A stretch of DNA of 64,000 nucleotides from Mycobacterium pseudokansasii (lineage in GTDB: Bacteria > Actinomycetota > Actinomycetes > Mycobacteriales > Mycobacteriaceae). This document shows positions 1 through 7,815 of this stretch, in pieces. Location: NCBI RefSeq assembly GCF_900566075.1, contig NZ_UPHU01000001.1, forward strand, positions 6,200,325 through 6,264,324, written 5' to 3'. The number at the start of each line of letters is the position of its first letter. The stretch's first letter is position 1. The notes beneath the pieces were generated by a model, which was given only the letters and a program-made list of their open reading frames with translations, did not search any database and was not told the origin of the DNA. The position numbers were made by a program, and so were the translations under genes.

Positions 1-137
1 CCGTTCCGATCGGCGAGTTCACCGACAGCGACGTTGGCTCGGTGGTGGTATGGAATCACGACGCGGCCCGGGAATTGTTCGACGCGCTCGCTTCGGACGC
101 TCCGGTGCCGGCTTCCGCGATCGACGGCCAACCATAG
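1..137 (+). CDS. C-terminal end of an LCP (LytR-CpsA-Psr)-like protein, partial
   Basis: An open frame enters from the left edge (first full codon at base 3) and stops at TAG 135-137, giving 44 residues. They contain VPIGEFTDSD, then a SVVVWN strand and ARELFDAL, which resembles the last strand and helix of LytR-CpsA-Psr domains. That family attaches glycopolymers to the cell wall, or is annotated as a regulator. The position directly before bfrB matches the place of Rv3840, annotated as a possible regulator, in M. tuberculosis. Only the tail is visible, so the family call is an inference from a short stretch plus gene order. Confidence 0.5.
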   Translation, partial: VPIGEFTDSDVGSVVVWNHDAARELFDALASDAPVPASAIDGQP

Positions 138-227
138 CGACTTCACCGGCTCTACCGGACGCGTCGAACGTGAACCCGCCGCGACGACACGCCCCGATGC
201 TCAGCGCACCCTGTTTCACCTCGGGGC

Positions 228-263
228 GAGAAAGCCGAGAAAGCCGAGAAAGCCGGGGAAGCC
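228..263. repeat. 9-bp tandem repeat, four units
   Basis: The unit GAGAAAGCC occurs at 228-236, 237-245 and 246-254, followed by a variant, GGGGAAGCC, at 255-263. It lies in the non-coding gap between the LCP-like tail and bfrB, upstream of the iron boxes. No function is evident. Such short tandem repeats can vary in copy number between strains. Confidence 0.75.
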
Positions 264-348
264 GGGACCCAGAATGTCGATCAGATCGGGAGAGACGTCC
301 CGCATCGTTTGCGCGACGGCCACCCGGAATAACGCCCACCAGAATTGC

Positions 349-367
349 TATAGTTAGGCAAACCTGC
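349..367 (+). promoter_or_regulatory. Candidate IdeR iron box 1 upstream of bfrB
   Basis: The 19-mer TATAGTTAGGCAAACCTGC matches the mycobacterial iron-box consensus (TTAGGTTAGGCTAACCTAA) at 13 of 19 positions, with the TTAGGC core intact. In M. tuberculosis, IdeR with Fe2+ binds tandem boxes upstream of bfrB and activates storage when iron is plentiful. The remaining 138-473 gap holds the 9-bp repeat and box 2; I see no gene in it. Confidence 0.6.
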
Positions 368-402
368 CCTGGTGAAGAGCGTTATTGGCGGCCTCGGAGC
401 AC

Positions 403-421
403 TTAGGAAAAGCTTTCCTCA
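403..421 (+). promoter_or_regulatory. Candidate IdeR iron box 2 upstream of bfrB
   Basis: The 19-mer TTAGGAAAAGCTTTCCTCA matches the iron-box consensus at 13 of 19 positions and has strong internal dyad symmetry around AGCT. It sits 54 bases downstream of the first candidate box and about 50 bases before the bfrB start. The paired arrangement is what is known for IdeR-activated bfrB. Confidence 0.6.
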
Positions 422-473
422 CTAAGTGATACCTTCGTTGCGGACGAGGTTCTACCTGCATTAACCTGGTCGC

Positions 474-1019
474 ATGACTGACTACGACGGACACAAGACC
501 AAATTTCATGCGTTAATGCAGGAGCAAATCTTCAACGAATTCACCACCGCGCAGCAATATATTGCGATCGCGGTCTATTTCGACAGCGAGGACTTGCCGC
601 AATTGGCGAAGCATTTCTATGGCCAGGCGGTCGAAGAGCGCAATCACGCGATGATGCTGGTGCAACATCTGCTTGAGCGCGGCCTTCGCGTCGAAATTCC
701 GGGCGTCGACACCGTCCGAAACCAGTTCGACGAACCGCGCGACGCGGTGGCGCTGGCGCTCGAACAGGAGCGTGCCGTCACCGACCAGGTCAGCCGGCTG
801 GCGGCGGTGGCCCGTGACGAGGGCGACTTTCTCGGCGAGCAGTTCATGCAGTGGTTCCTGCAGGAACAGGTTGAAGAGATGTCGCTGATGTCCACCCTGC
901 TGCGGATTGCCGACCGGGCCGGATCCAATCTGTTCGAGCTGGAGAACTTCGTCGCCCGCGAAGTGAGCCGGGCGCCCTCCGCCTCAGGCGCCCCGCGCGC
1001 CGCCGGCGGTAGCCTCTAG
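474..1019 (+). CDS. bfrB: Ferritin BfrB (iron storage)
   Basis: This 181-residue ferritin oxidises Fe2+ and stores it as a mineral core in a 24-subunit cytoplasmic shell. The four-helix ferritin fold is recognisable: di-iron site residues lie in the first helix (NEFTTAQQY) and in the EERNH motif near residue 55, and a QWFLQEQ helix follows. The length and the C-terminal Ala/Pro/Gly tail match M. tuberculosis BfrB (Rv3841) closely. No haem-ligand methionine typical of bacterioferritin BfrA was noticed. Two candidate IdeR boxes precede it, which suggests iron-dependent activation. Its stop overlaps the convergent glpQ1 stop by four bases. Confidence 0.96.
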   Translation: MTDYDGHKTKFHALMQEQIFNEFTTAQQYIAIAVYFDSEDLPQLAKHFYGQAVEERNHAMMLVQHLLERGLRVEIPGVDTVRNQFDEPRDAVALALEQERAVTDQVSRLAAVARDEGDFLGEQFMQWFLQEQVEEMSLMSTLLRIADRAGSNLFELENFVAREVSRAPSASGAPRAAGGSL

Positions 1020-1846
1020 CCGCCGGCCTGGCCGGTGCGCCCCTGCTGTAGCCAGGCCTTTGTGCGGGCGGGGTGGTGAGTGGCCATCCACGCCACCCCG
1101 ACCTCACGACAGAATTCGACGTCGTCGTATTCGTCGACGTTCCAGCAGTAAACCGCCCGTCCCTGGGCGGCCGCACGGTCGACGAGTTGCGGGTAGTCCT
1201 TCAACGCCGGCAGCGACGGTCCCACCGCGGTCGCCCCGACGGCGGTGGCCGCGCTGCTGGCGAGGTACCGTCCGGTCTTGCCGAGTAGCACGGTCGGCAA
1301 CAGCGGCGCGGCCCGCCGGATCCGCCAGACCGCCGCGGCCGAGAACGACATCACGACTGCGCGCGACCGGTCGGCTGAGGCGGGTGCGGCAATACCGAAG
1401 CGGTGCAGAAGTGCCAGCACTTTGTTTTCGACCAGCGAACCGTACCGGACGGGGTGCTTGGTCTCGATGAAGATCTTCACCGGCCGGTTCCAGTCCAGCA
1501 CCAGCGCAACCAGCGCGTCCAGGGTTAGCAGGCTGGTGTCGCCGTGAGTGCCGTCCGGACGCCAGCTTTCGTGCCAGGCGCCATATTCCAGCTCGCGCAG
1601 TTCGGCCAGCGTCATCGTGCTGACCAGCCCGACTCCGGTCGAGGTCCGGTCCAAGCGCCGGTCGTGCACACAGACGAGGTGGCCGTCACGGGTTAGCCGC
1701 ACGTCACATTCCACGCCGTCGGCGCCCTCCTTGAGCGCCAGGTCGTACGCGGCCAGCGTGTGTTCCGGTCGAGCAGCGGACGCGCCACGGTGGGCAACCA
1801 CAAACGGGTGCCCGGCGATCACCTCGTCGGCCCAGGTCATACCCAT
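1016..1846 (-). CDS. glpQ1: Glycerophosphodiester phosphodiesterase GlpQ1
   Basis: This enzyme hydrolyses glycerophosphodiesters to glycerol-3-phosphate and an alcohol. The GDPD TIM-barrel signatures are in order: AHRG near residue 18, PEHTL, the metal-binding ECD and catalytic CVHD, then ETKHP in the next strand. The protein is 276 residues from the ATG at 1846; a second in-frame ATG at 1840 would give 274 residues, the length I recall for Rv3842c. The upstream gene's TAA shares one base with this ATG (TAATG), so the pair is probably translationally coupled. No signal peptide is seen, so it is likely cytoplasmic. Confidence 0.93.
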   Translation of the reverse strand: MGMTWADEVIAGHPFVVAHRGASAARPEHTLAAYDLALKEGADGVECDVRLTRDGHLVCVHDRRLDRTSTGVGLVSTMTLAELRELEYGAWHESWRPDGTHGDTSLLTLDALVALVLDWNRPVKIFIETKHPVRYGSLVENKVLALLHRFGIAAPASADRSRAVVMSFSAAAVWRIRRAAPLLPTVLLGKTGRYLASSAATAVGATAVGPSLPALKDYPQLVDRAAAQGRAVYCWNVDEYDDVEFCREVGVAWMATHHPARTKAWLQQGRTGQAGG

Positions 1847-2892
1847 TATGCTGCCGGTTCTTGCCCTTGCAGCTCAACTGCACCGGCTGCTGCCGGGGCG
1901 GGTTGCCGGGGCGGGCCATCCGGGCGCACCACGAGCCACCGGTGTGCCGGCCGTTCGACCGGTTTTCGCTCGAACCCTTCGAACACCCGGCCGGCAGCGG
2001 CCACGGCGGCTGCCGCCAGCGCGTAGCCAACGACCGTCATAACCGTGTTGTTGGCGATGCCCTGGGCGTCGCTGGAAAAGCTGGTGGCGATGGCGAAGAT
2101 GGATACCGCGTTGCTGACCACCCAGGCGATCCACCACACGACGATGGGCCGGCGCAGCCGCTGGTAGTGGTCTTCGACCACCGCCAGTTCGATGACGTAC
2201 ACCGGCGCCCAGAACACGTTTGCCAACGGCAGCAGACAACCTGCCCACAACTGTCGCGACGAGCGGTGCTCGGGCATGCCATGATGCCCGAAGGCGGCGG
2301 CCCGACGAGCGATCAACCAGCGAATCAGCACGACGAAACAGCCGAGCATCGCGACGAGCGCGACCACGCTGGCCAGCACCCCCAGCCACAGCGCGGCGCC
2401 AGCCACCAGGGAGTTCAGCAATAGGCTGCGATTGACGATGAGCAGCACGTATCGCACCGCATAGACCAGTGCGGCGATGCCGAGCACCACGATCGTGGCG
2501 AACAGCACGGACCGCACTGTCGGTGCGGCCGGCCCGGACTTTTCCGGTATCTGCGTAGGCGAAGGTGCGGTCGAAGGGAGTCGGTCCGCCAGACCCCAAC
2601 GCGGCATCACGGCGTAGCGTGGCGTGGGCCCGCGGAATCGTCGCCAGGTCCGAGGGGGCGGCGGGGCGCCCGGGCGTACCGCGATCCATCGAAACCCGGG
2701 TGGCAGCCGCACCGGAGTGCGCTGCATGGGGTTAGGCGCCGGCTGAGGGCCCACGGGCGAACGCCACCGGGGGTCACCCGCCGACGGGTCGGCCAGCGGC
2801 GCCATCAGGGTCCCCCGGCACCGTGGACACCACACACGCTGACGATCGCGGACGTTCCACCGAGTGCCGCACTGGGAGCACACCTGGATCAC
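1846..2892 (-). CDS. Zinc-ribbon multi-pass membrane protein (Rv3843c type, DUF4328-like)
   Basis: The 348-residue protein starts with a zinc ribbon (CSQCG near residue 5 and CPRC near 22), then has a proline-rich linker of about 100 residues. Five or six hydrophobic segments follow, beginning near residue 128, which fits DUF4328-type membrane proteins. The C-terminal 50 residues are Pro/Arg/Ala-rich and cytosolic in character. It is the first gene of a two-gene operon with glpQ1. Its function is unknown; a membrane-associated role for the ribbon is inference only. Confidence 0.85.
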   Translation of the reverse strand: MIQVCSQCGTRWNVRDRQRVWCPRCRGTLMAPLADPSAGDPRWRSPVGPQPAPNPMQRTPVRLPPGFRWIAVRPGAPPPPRTWRRFRGPTPRYAVMPRWGLADRLPSTAPSPTQIPEKSGPAAPTVRSVLFATIVVLGIAALVYAVRYVLLIVNRSLLLNSLVAGAALWLGVLASVVALVAMLGCFVVLIRWLIARRAAAFGHHGMPEHRSSRQLWAGCLLPLANVFWAPVYVIELAVVEDHYQRLRRPIVVWWIAWVVSNAVSIFAIATSFSSDAQGIANNTVMTVVGYALAAAAVAAAGRVFEGFERKPVERPAHRWLVVRPDGPPRQPAPAAAGAVELQGQEPAA

Positions 2893-3034
2893 CGGACCAG
2901 CCTAATAGCGTGTCGGCACCACGCACAGCACGGCGTCAAACCGGATCGGGGAAGCACCCTCCCGGCACGGGGTGGAGCGGGACAGCGGCGGCCCGGGCCC
3001 CCGGCCAGCCAGTCTGCGCGACCCTGGACGAGAG

Positions 3035-3064
3035 CTGGACAGGACCTGGACAGGACCTGGACAG
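3035..3064. repeat. 11-bp iteron, 2.7 copies
   Basis: CTGGACAGGAC is present at 3035-3045 and 3046-3056, followed by the first 8 bases at 3057-3064. The period is close to one helical turn, so a bound protein would see all copies on one face. It lies 22 bp from a group of DnaA-box-like sequences. Confidence 0.8.
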
Positions 3065-3085
3065 CTACTAAGGCCCCGCCGCGAC

Positions 3086-3174
3086 CTATCCACAGTTTCC
3101 ACAGCTTTATCCACAGCCAGTGGTCCATCTCGATGCCGTCTCTATCGGCCCGGTTCGCGTCGAACTGTGGATAA
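3086..3174. promoter_or_regulatory. Cluster of four DnaA-box-like 9-mers
   Basis: Against the consensus TTATCCACA: CTATCCACA at 3086-3094 (8/9), GTTTCCACA at 3095-3103 (7/9), a perfect TTATCCACA at 3107-3115, and a perfect inverted copy TGTGGATAA at 3166-3174. No dnaA or dnaN gene is nearby, so this is not the canonical oriC. It could titrate or reactivate DnaA, or it could be chance clustering. Binding is not shown. Confidence 0.45.
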
Positions 3175-3508
3175 CATGGCGCTGCCGGGACGCGCCGATC
3201 GACAGCCCGGCGCCGTCGCGAGCGAAGTGCGGAGCTATGTCGGGCGAAGCGCCGTCGTCTGGGTCACGCGACTTGCCGGCGCTGCGGTGGCGAACCGTCA
3301 GGGTTGTCCGGCCCCACTCACCCACGGGGGCGGCGGGCAGCGGTTTCGACCGCCCGCGGGAGCGGTCTCGCCATCACCCGGCGGCACTGCCGGGATTGTT
3401 CGTCGCGGAATTTTTCAACCCGTGTACCAGGCGCTATGATCTGCGACGCGATGTTCATTGTGACTCACCTCACTGAGGCGGGATGACCATGCAGGTGGAA
3501 GGCGTTTG

Positions 3509-3664
3509 ATGGCGACACACTCCTACGGTCCGGGGTCGACGCCACCGTCGAATTCGCGTTCGGGCTCGCCCGCCTGGAACCACGCGTATGTCATCGCCGC
3601 CCTTCGTTCCGGACTGATCGCGCTCGCGCTGCTCGCGGTTCTGGTCTTCCTGGTGCTGTACTAA
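3509..3664 (+). CDS. 51-residue single-pass membrane peptide
   Basis: ATG 3509 to TAA 3662-3664 encodes 51 residues. A polar, Ser/Pro/Gly-rich N-terminal half (about 22 residues, with [10 protein letters not shown]) is followed by one hydrophobic helix ([12 protein letters not shown]) that runs to the last residue. A purine-rich GGAAGG lies about 8 bases upstream of the ATG. GC-rich third positions and a clean helix argue for a real gene. It precedes sodA by 173 bases in the same direction. No family is recognised; an envelope-localised small protein is the most that can be said. Confidence 0.6.
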   Translation: MATHSYGPGSTPPSNSRSGSPAWNHAYVIAALRSGLIALALLAVLVFLVLY

Positions 3665-3837
3665 GTCCCCGCCGCCCGGGTATGCCCTGGGTATTTCAAG
3701 GAACTGTTCGAGCCGTTCCCGATGATGGGGGCTGTTCTTGCGGCGCGCGCGGTCATGCAGCAGGGTTGACTACGTCAGCCCGCCGCGTGGCGGAACCCAC
3801 GCGAATGACGTGTCAGACGATTGAAGGAGGGAATGCC

Positions 3838-4461
3838 GTGGCTGAATACGCTTTGCCCGATCTGGATTGGGACTACGGGGCGCTGGAACCACACATCTCG
3901 GGTCAGATCAACGAACTTCACCACAGTAAGCACCACGCCACCTACGTCAAGGGCGCCAACGATGCGGTCGCCAAACTCGACGAGGCGCGCGCCAAGGAAG
4001 ACCACTCGGCGATCTTGCTGAACGAGAAGAATTTGGCTTTCAACCTCGCCGGCCACGTCAACCACACGATCTGGTGGAAGAACCTTTCCCCCAACGGAGG
4101 CGACAAGCCGACCGGCGAACTCGCCGCGGCCATCGACGAGGCGTTCGGGTCCTTCGACAAGTTTCGTGCCCAATTCCACGCCGCCGCCACCACGGTGCAG
4201 GGGTCGGGCTGGGCGGCGCTGGGCTGGGACACTCTCGGCAACAAGCTGCTGATATTCCAGGTCTACGACCACCAGACGAACTTTCCGCTCGGAATCATTC
4301 CGTTACTGCTGCTCGACATGTGGGAACACGCCTTCTACCTCCAGTACAAAAATGTCAAGGTGGACTTCGCCAAAGCGTTCTGGAATGTCGTGAACTGGGC
4401 CGACGTGCAGGCGCGTTACGACGCGGCCACCTCAAAAACCCAGGGCCTGATCTTCGGCTAG
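3838..4461 (+). CDS. sodA: Iron superoxide dismutase SodA
   Basis: It dismutates superoxide to peroxide and oxygen. From GTG 3838 the product is 207 residues, the exact length of M. tuberculosis SodA, and near-identical to it. The start is fixed by GAAGGAGGG 9 bases upstream. Metal ligands are visible: His28 in NELHHS, His76 in the GHVNH helix, and the Asp and His in [10 protein letters not shown]. The protein lacks a signal peptide; mycobacterial SodA is known to be exported through a SecA2-dependent route. A strong hairpin follows 17 bases after the stop. Confidence 0.97.
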   Translation: MAEYALPDLDWDYGALEPHISGQINELHHSKHHATYVKGANDAVAKLDEARAKEDHSAILLNEKNLAFNLAGHVNHTIWWKNLSPNGGDKPTGELAAAIDEAFGSFDKFRAQFHAAATTVQGSGWAALGWDTLGNKLLIFQVYDHQTNFPLGIIPLLLLDMWEHAFYLQYKNVKVDFAKAFWNVVNWADVQARYDAATSKTQGLIFG

Positions 4462-4477
4462 TCCGACATATTCAGGG

Positions 4478-4511
4478 CCTGGGCGCCGCGCGCTATTGCG
4501 CGGCGCCCAGG
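4478..4511 (+). terminator. Strong hairpin terminator after sodA
   Basis: Perfect 14-bp inverted repeat: CCTGGGCGCCGCGC at 4478-4491 and its complement at 4498-4511, with a 6-base loop GCTATT. No long U tract follows, which is usual for mycobacterial terminators. It would stabilise or end the sodA transcript. Confidence 0.85.
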
Positions 4512-4683
4512 TCTTTGGCCGGTTTCGATATCGCGACTTCTCGATGATCCCGCGAACGTGGCACGGGTTAGCCGTGTCGGGTTGCGCAGCGCCAAATCCC
4601 CGCGCATGCTTGATTATTGAAACTCAACGGTTGTTCGAGCTACCAGCGTGGTTATTTCGGATGGAGGCATCTCGGAGGGCGGG

Positions 4684-5217
4684 ATGAATGCTGGGTCAGA
4701 TAGACCAATAGGGGTTGCTCCCTTTCATTCTCGTGGTGCCCTGAAAGGGTTTGTCATCTCTGGACGCTGGCCTGATTCGACCAAAGAATGGGCGCAGCTG
4801 CTGATGGTTGCCGTCCGAGTCGCGTCGTGGCCCGGACTGCTTTCCACGACAACCGTATTCGGTGCCCGCGAAGAATTGCCCGACGAACCCGCTCCCGGAA
4901 CCGTCGGCCTGGTGCTGGCCGAGGGCACGGTGTTCGGCGAATCCGCCATCAGACCCGGATATTTCGCCGATCATCAGCCCCCGGCATTGCTGATGCTGCA
5001 TCCGCCCTCGGAAACAACGCCGTCGCTGCCGGAATGCACCGGCGCGGCATCGGGCTGTGTCCTGCTGCCCGGGTTGCCGCACCTGGGTCTGGAGCACCGG
5101 GCCGCCTGGGTGGAAGCCGAAGCGGACGGCACCATAACATCAATGGTGAGTCGCGTCGGTGTCGACCCGATCAGCCATCCCGACACCGCAATCCTGGCGA
5201 TGCTGCTTGCCGCATAA
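4684..5217 (+). CDS. Conserved hypothetical protein (Rv3847 type)
   Basis: The 177-residue product from ATG 4684 has the same length as Rv3847. A longer frame exists upstream, but GGAGGGCGG immediately before 4684 supports this start. It is soluble, acidic and without signal peptide, membrane helix or recognised motif. A conserved-looking stretch runs through SGRWPDSTKEWAQLL near residues 25-40 and VASWPGLLSTTTVFG. It stands alone between the sodA terminator and the riboswitch-controlled gene. No function is known to me. Confidence 0.85.
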   Translation: MNAGSDRPIGVAPFHSRGALKGFVISGRWPDSTKEWAQLLMVAVRVASWPGLLSTTTVFGAREELPDEPAPGTVGLVLAEGTVFGESAIRPGYFADHQPPALLMLHPPSETTPSLPECTGAASGCVLLPGLPHLGLEHRAAWVEAEADGTITSMVSRVGVDPISHPDTAILAMLLAA

Positions 5218-5326
5218 GCCAATTCGAAACCATGGTTTCGGGGCGCGAATCCGCGAATGCGGCTGGCCGAACTCCGTCGTCGCCCTGGCGCGCCCGGAAC
5301 CCTGCCGCTAACCTGGGGTTCGTTAG

Positions 5327-5415
5327 CGAAGGGGAGTAGCCCCGAATCGTCGGGTCGACATACTGGTGAAAGCCCGGCCGGCGAACCGTCGAGCAGACGG
5401 TGGGCGAGACCTTCG
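5327..5415 (+). promoter_or_regulatory. yybP-ykoY manganese riboswitch
   Basis: The signature GGGGAGTAGC is at 5331-5340. The second conserved element, CGTCGGGTCGACATACT, starts at 5348, and the 3-prime GCGAGACC is at 5404-5411. The closing helix P1 is formed by CGAAGG 5327-5332 with CCTTCG 5410-5415, a perfect match. This class binds Mn2+ and turns on Mn export or UPF0016 genes. The start codon of the GDT1-like gene is 54 bases downstream, so control by Mn2+ at translation or transcription is expected. Confidence 0.88.
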
Positions 5416-5469
5416 ACCGATGTTCGATGACCGCGGCGTCATCGACCACGTGTCGAAAGGTCGTCCGAA

Positions 5470-6162
5470 ATGCTCGCAGCCACACTTTTGAGTCTCGGGG
5501 TGGTTTTCGTCGCCGAACTCGGCGACAGATCCCAACTGGTGACCATGACCTATGCGCTGCGGTTCCGCTGGTGGGTGGTGATGGCCGGCGTGGCGATCGC
5601 GTCTTTCACGGTCCACGGCGTCTCGGTGGCGATCGGCCACTTCCTGGGCGCCACGCTCCCCGCGCGGCCGATGGCTTTCGCCGGCGCGATCGCGTTCCTG
5701 CTTTTCGCGGTGTGGGCCTGGCGGGAAGGCGCGGCCGGTGACGACAAGCCCGCGACCCCGCGCCACCCGCGGTTCGCGCTGCTCACCGTGGTGTCATCGT
5801 TCGTACTGGCCGAGCTCAGCGACAAGACGACGCTGGCGACGGTGACCCTGGCCAGCGATCACGACTGGGTCGGTGTGTGGATTGGCTCCACCCTGGGCAT
5901 GATCTTGGCCGACGGCCTGGCAATCGGTGCGGGACTACTGCTGCACCAGCGGCTGCCCGAGCAGCTGCTGCATGTTCTGGCCAGCCTGTTGTTCCTGCTG
6001 TTCGGCTTGTGGATGCTGTTCGACGGCGCACTCGGGTGGCGCTCGGTCGCCATCGGCGTGACGGCGGTGACGATCGTCGCGGCGGCCGGGGTTACAGCGC
6101 AAACTCTTCGGCGGCGCCGCAAGGCCTCCGCGGTGACCACGAGGTCCGCCCAGCCCGGTTGA
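5470..6162 (+). CDS. GDT1/UPF0016 family cation (Mn2+/Ca2+) transporter
   Basis: This 230-residue membrane protein carries two copies of the family signature E-x-G/S-D-K/R-S/T: ELGDRS at residues 16-21 and ELSDKT at 115-120. Each sits in the first helix of a repeat of about three helices. The acidic residues of these motifs form the cation path in GDT1 proteins, which move Mn2+ or Ca2+ across membranes. The C-terminus is a basic cytosolic tail. The yybP-ykoY riboswitch upstream makes Mn2+ export the most likely role. The start is ATG 5470 with GAAAGG 9 bases upstream. Corresponds to Rv3848 by order. Confidence 0.9.
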   Translation: MLAATLLSLGVVFVAELGDRSQLVTMTYALRFRWWVVMAGVAIASFTVHGVSVAIGHFLGATLPARPMAFAGAIAFLLFAVWAWREGAAGDDKPATPRHPRFALLTVVSSFVLAELSDKTTLATVTLASDHDWVGVWIGSTLGMILADGLAIGAGLLLHQRLPEQLLHVLASLLFLLFGLWMLFDGALGWRSVAIGVTAVTIVAAAGVTAQTLRRRRKASAVTTRSAQPG

Positions 6163-6633
6163 GTCCCTGCTGAACGGCACCTACCGGACCCCGTACGGTT
6201 CAGCGATGCCGACCACCGCTTGCGGGCAGCTCCGGTGGACCGGCGGTGACACCGCCGGTCTGCGCCCGGCCCCGCAGTAGACCTCGACAGCAAAGGAGTG
6301 GCCGAGCACTGCGCCGTTGGGCCTTGGTTGCCCGACATTGAATGCATTCACCTGTCGAGGTGCGCGTACACCGGTCCCGGACGCCCGGCCCGATGGCTCG
6401 CCGATCGCCCCCACGCGATGTATTCTGCGGATAGCCTGTGAAATCCGTTCATTCTGTGGACACCTCACCGAATCGGTTGGACGCTCGTCGAGGGCATCCT
6501 GATCGCGCCTCCAGCACGCCGCCACTCAATCCGCTCAGGTTTGCACTTGGTTGTGGACATAACTGTCGCTACCATGATCAGCAAATAAAGATAGGTAACC
6601 GTTCGATCTTGCAGCCCGGTGGAGGTCATATCG
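6163..6633. other. 471-bp upstream region of espR
   Basis: No gene is supported. The last 90 bases contain a relatively A+T-rich stretch around 6575-6605 (GCAAATAAAGATAGG), likely to include the espR promoter. espR is known to have a long, multi-factor upstream region in M. tuberculosis. I could not assign specific PhoP or EspR sites here. Confidence 0.5.
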
Positions 6634-7032
6634 ATGAGCACGACGTTCGCTGCCCGCCTGAACCGTCTGTTCGACACGGTGTATCCACCCGGACGCGGGC
6701 CGCACACCTCCGCGGAGGTGATCGCCGCGCTCAAGGCGGAGGGCATCACGATGTCGGCTCCCTACCTGTCCCAGCTACGCTCGGGCAACCGCACCAACCC
6801 GTCGTCGGCTACCATGGCCGCCCTTGCCAACTTCTTCCGCATCAGGGCGGCCTACTTCACCGACGACGACTACTACGCGAAAATCGACAAGGAATTGCAG
6901 TGGCTGGCAGCGATGCGGGACGACGGCGTGCGCCGTATCGCGGAGCGCTCCCATGGGTTGTCGGCGCAGGCGCAGCAACAGATCGTGGACCGTATCGACG
7001 AACTGCGCCGCGCGGAACGGCTCGACGCGTAA
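6634..7032 (+). CDS. espR: Nucleoid-associated regulator EspR
   Basis: This 132-residue DNA-binding protein activates espACD and so controls ESX-1 secretion; it also acts as a global architectural protein. The start ATG 6634 has GGAGG 8 bases upstream and gives the family's length and MSTTFAARLN N-terminus. The N-terminal helix-turn-helix covers about residues 24-57, with recognition region APYLSQLRSGNRTNPS. The C-terminal helices (SAQAQQQIVDRIDELRR) form the dimerisation module. The gene is monocistronic with a long leader region. The espACD targets are not in this window. Confidence 0.96.
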   Translation: MSTTFAARLNRLFDTVYPPGRGPHTSAEVIAALKAEGITMSAPYLSQLRSGNRTNPSSATMAALANFFRIRAAYFTDDDYYAKIDKELQWLAAMRDDGVRRIAERSHGLSAQAQQQIVDRIDELRRAERLDA

Positions 7033-7143
7033 GAGCCGGCAGCCACCGACCTGACGGGTTGCCCATGCCCGACGCGGATTAGGGTTGGCCCAACGATCGC
7101 GCACGCACCGCGATAGTCCACGAGAACCGGGAGGCGGCCGGGA

Positions 7144-7800
7144 ATGGGCCTGTTCCGCAAGCGAAAGAGCCGTGCGATTCGTCGCGCCGAAGCCCGCGCG
7201 ATCAGGGCACGCGCCAAGCTCGAGGCCAGGCTATCGGCGAAGAACGCGCTCCGTCGCCTCAAGTACGAGCGCAAGGCGGCGGACAAGGCCCTCAAGGCGC
7301 AGCTCAAGGCGCAGCGAGACAGCGATCGTGCGGCACTGAAGGTCGCCGAGACCCAGCTCAAAGCCGCGCGCGAGGGTAAGTTGCTGTCGCCCACCCGAAT
7401 TCGCCGGGCGCTCACGGTGTCGCGGCTGTTGGCCCCGATATTGGCGCCGGTGGTATACCGGGCGGCCATTGCCGCGCGCGGGCTGATCGATCAGCGTCGT
7501 GCCGACCAACTCGGGGTTCCACTGGCTCAGGTTGGACAGTTCTCCGGGCACGGCGCCCGGCTGTCGGCCAGGATCGCCGGGTCGGAGCAATCGCTGCGGA
7601 TGGTCCAGGAAAAGAAGCCGAAGGACGCGGAGACCAAACAATTCGTCGCGGCCATCAGCGAACGGCTCGCCGAGCTGTCAGCGGCCATCACGGCGGCGGA
7701 GAACATGCCTGCGCAACGGCGCCGAGCCGCCCACACCGCGATCTCCTCACAGCTCGACGGCATCGAGGCCGACCTGATGGCCCGGCTGGGGCTGACCTGA
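7144..7800 (+). CDS. Conserved coiled-coil protein (Rv3850 type)
   Basis: The 218-residue, strongly basic and helical protein matches Rv3850 in length and place. Residues 1-80 are dominated by Arg/Lys/Ala heptads (KRKSRAIRRAEARAIRARAK), consistent with a long coiled coil or DNA-binding helix. A mildly hydrophobic segment near 95-115 (RLLAPILAPVVYRAA) follows, then a helical C-terminal half. No catalytic motif is seen. The ATG follows a purine-rich AGGCGGCCGGGA. Function unknown; its highly basic N-terminus next to espR and hns is suggestive only. Confidence 0.82.
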   Translation: MGLFRKRKSRAIRRAEARAIRARAKLEARLSAKNALRRLKYERKAADKALKAQLKAQRDSDRAALKVAETQLKAAREGKLLSPTRIRRALTVSRLLAPILAPVVYRAAIAARGLIDQRRADQLGVPLAQVGQFSGHGARLSARIAGSEQSLRMVQEKKPKDAETKQFVAAISERLAELSAAITAAENMPAQRRRAAHTAISSQLDGIEADLMARLGLT

Positions 7801-7815
7801 AATGCGCCGGCGATC

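Larger units (their letters stand above)
2893..3508. other. 615-bp non-coding gap with iterons and DnaA-box-like 9-mers
   Basis: No convincing gene is seen here: the open frames are Arg/Pro-rich with no start signals or family resemblance. The gap holds an 11-bp iteron (3035-3064) and four TTATCCACA-like 9-mers (3086-3174), listed separately. Its right end carries the promoter and leader of the small membrane gene at 3509. Confidence 0.7.

Noticed and set aside
3086..3174. Chromosomal origin of replication
   Set aside because: No dnaA, dnaN or AT-rich unwinding element is present; only a box cluster is supported.
2972..3439. 155-residue frame in the gap upstream of the small membrane gene
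   Set aside because: Arg/Pro/Ser-rich; it reads through the iterons and DnaA-like boxes, with no ribosome site.
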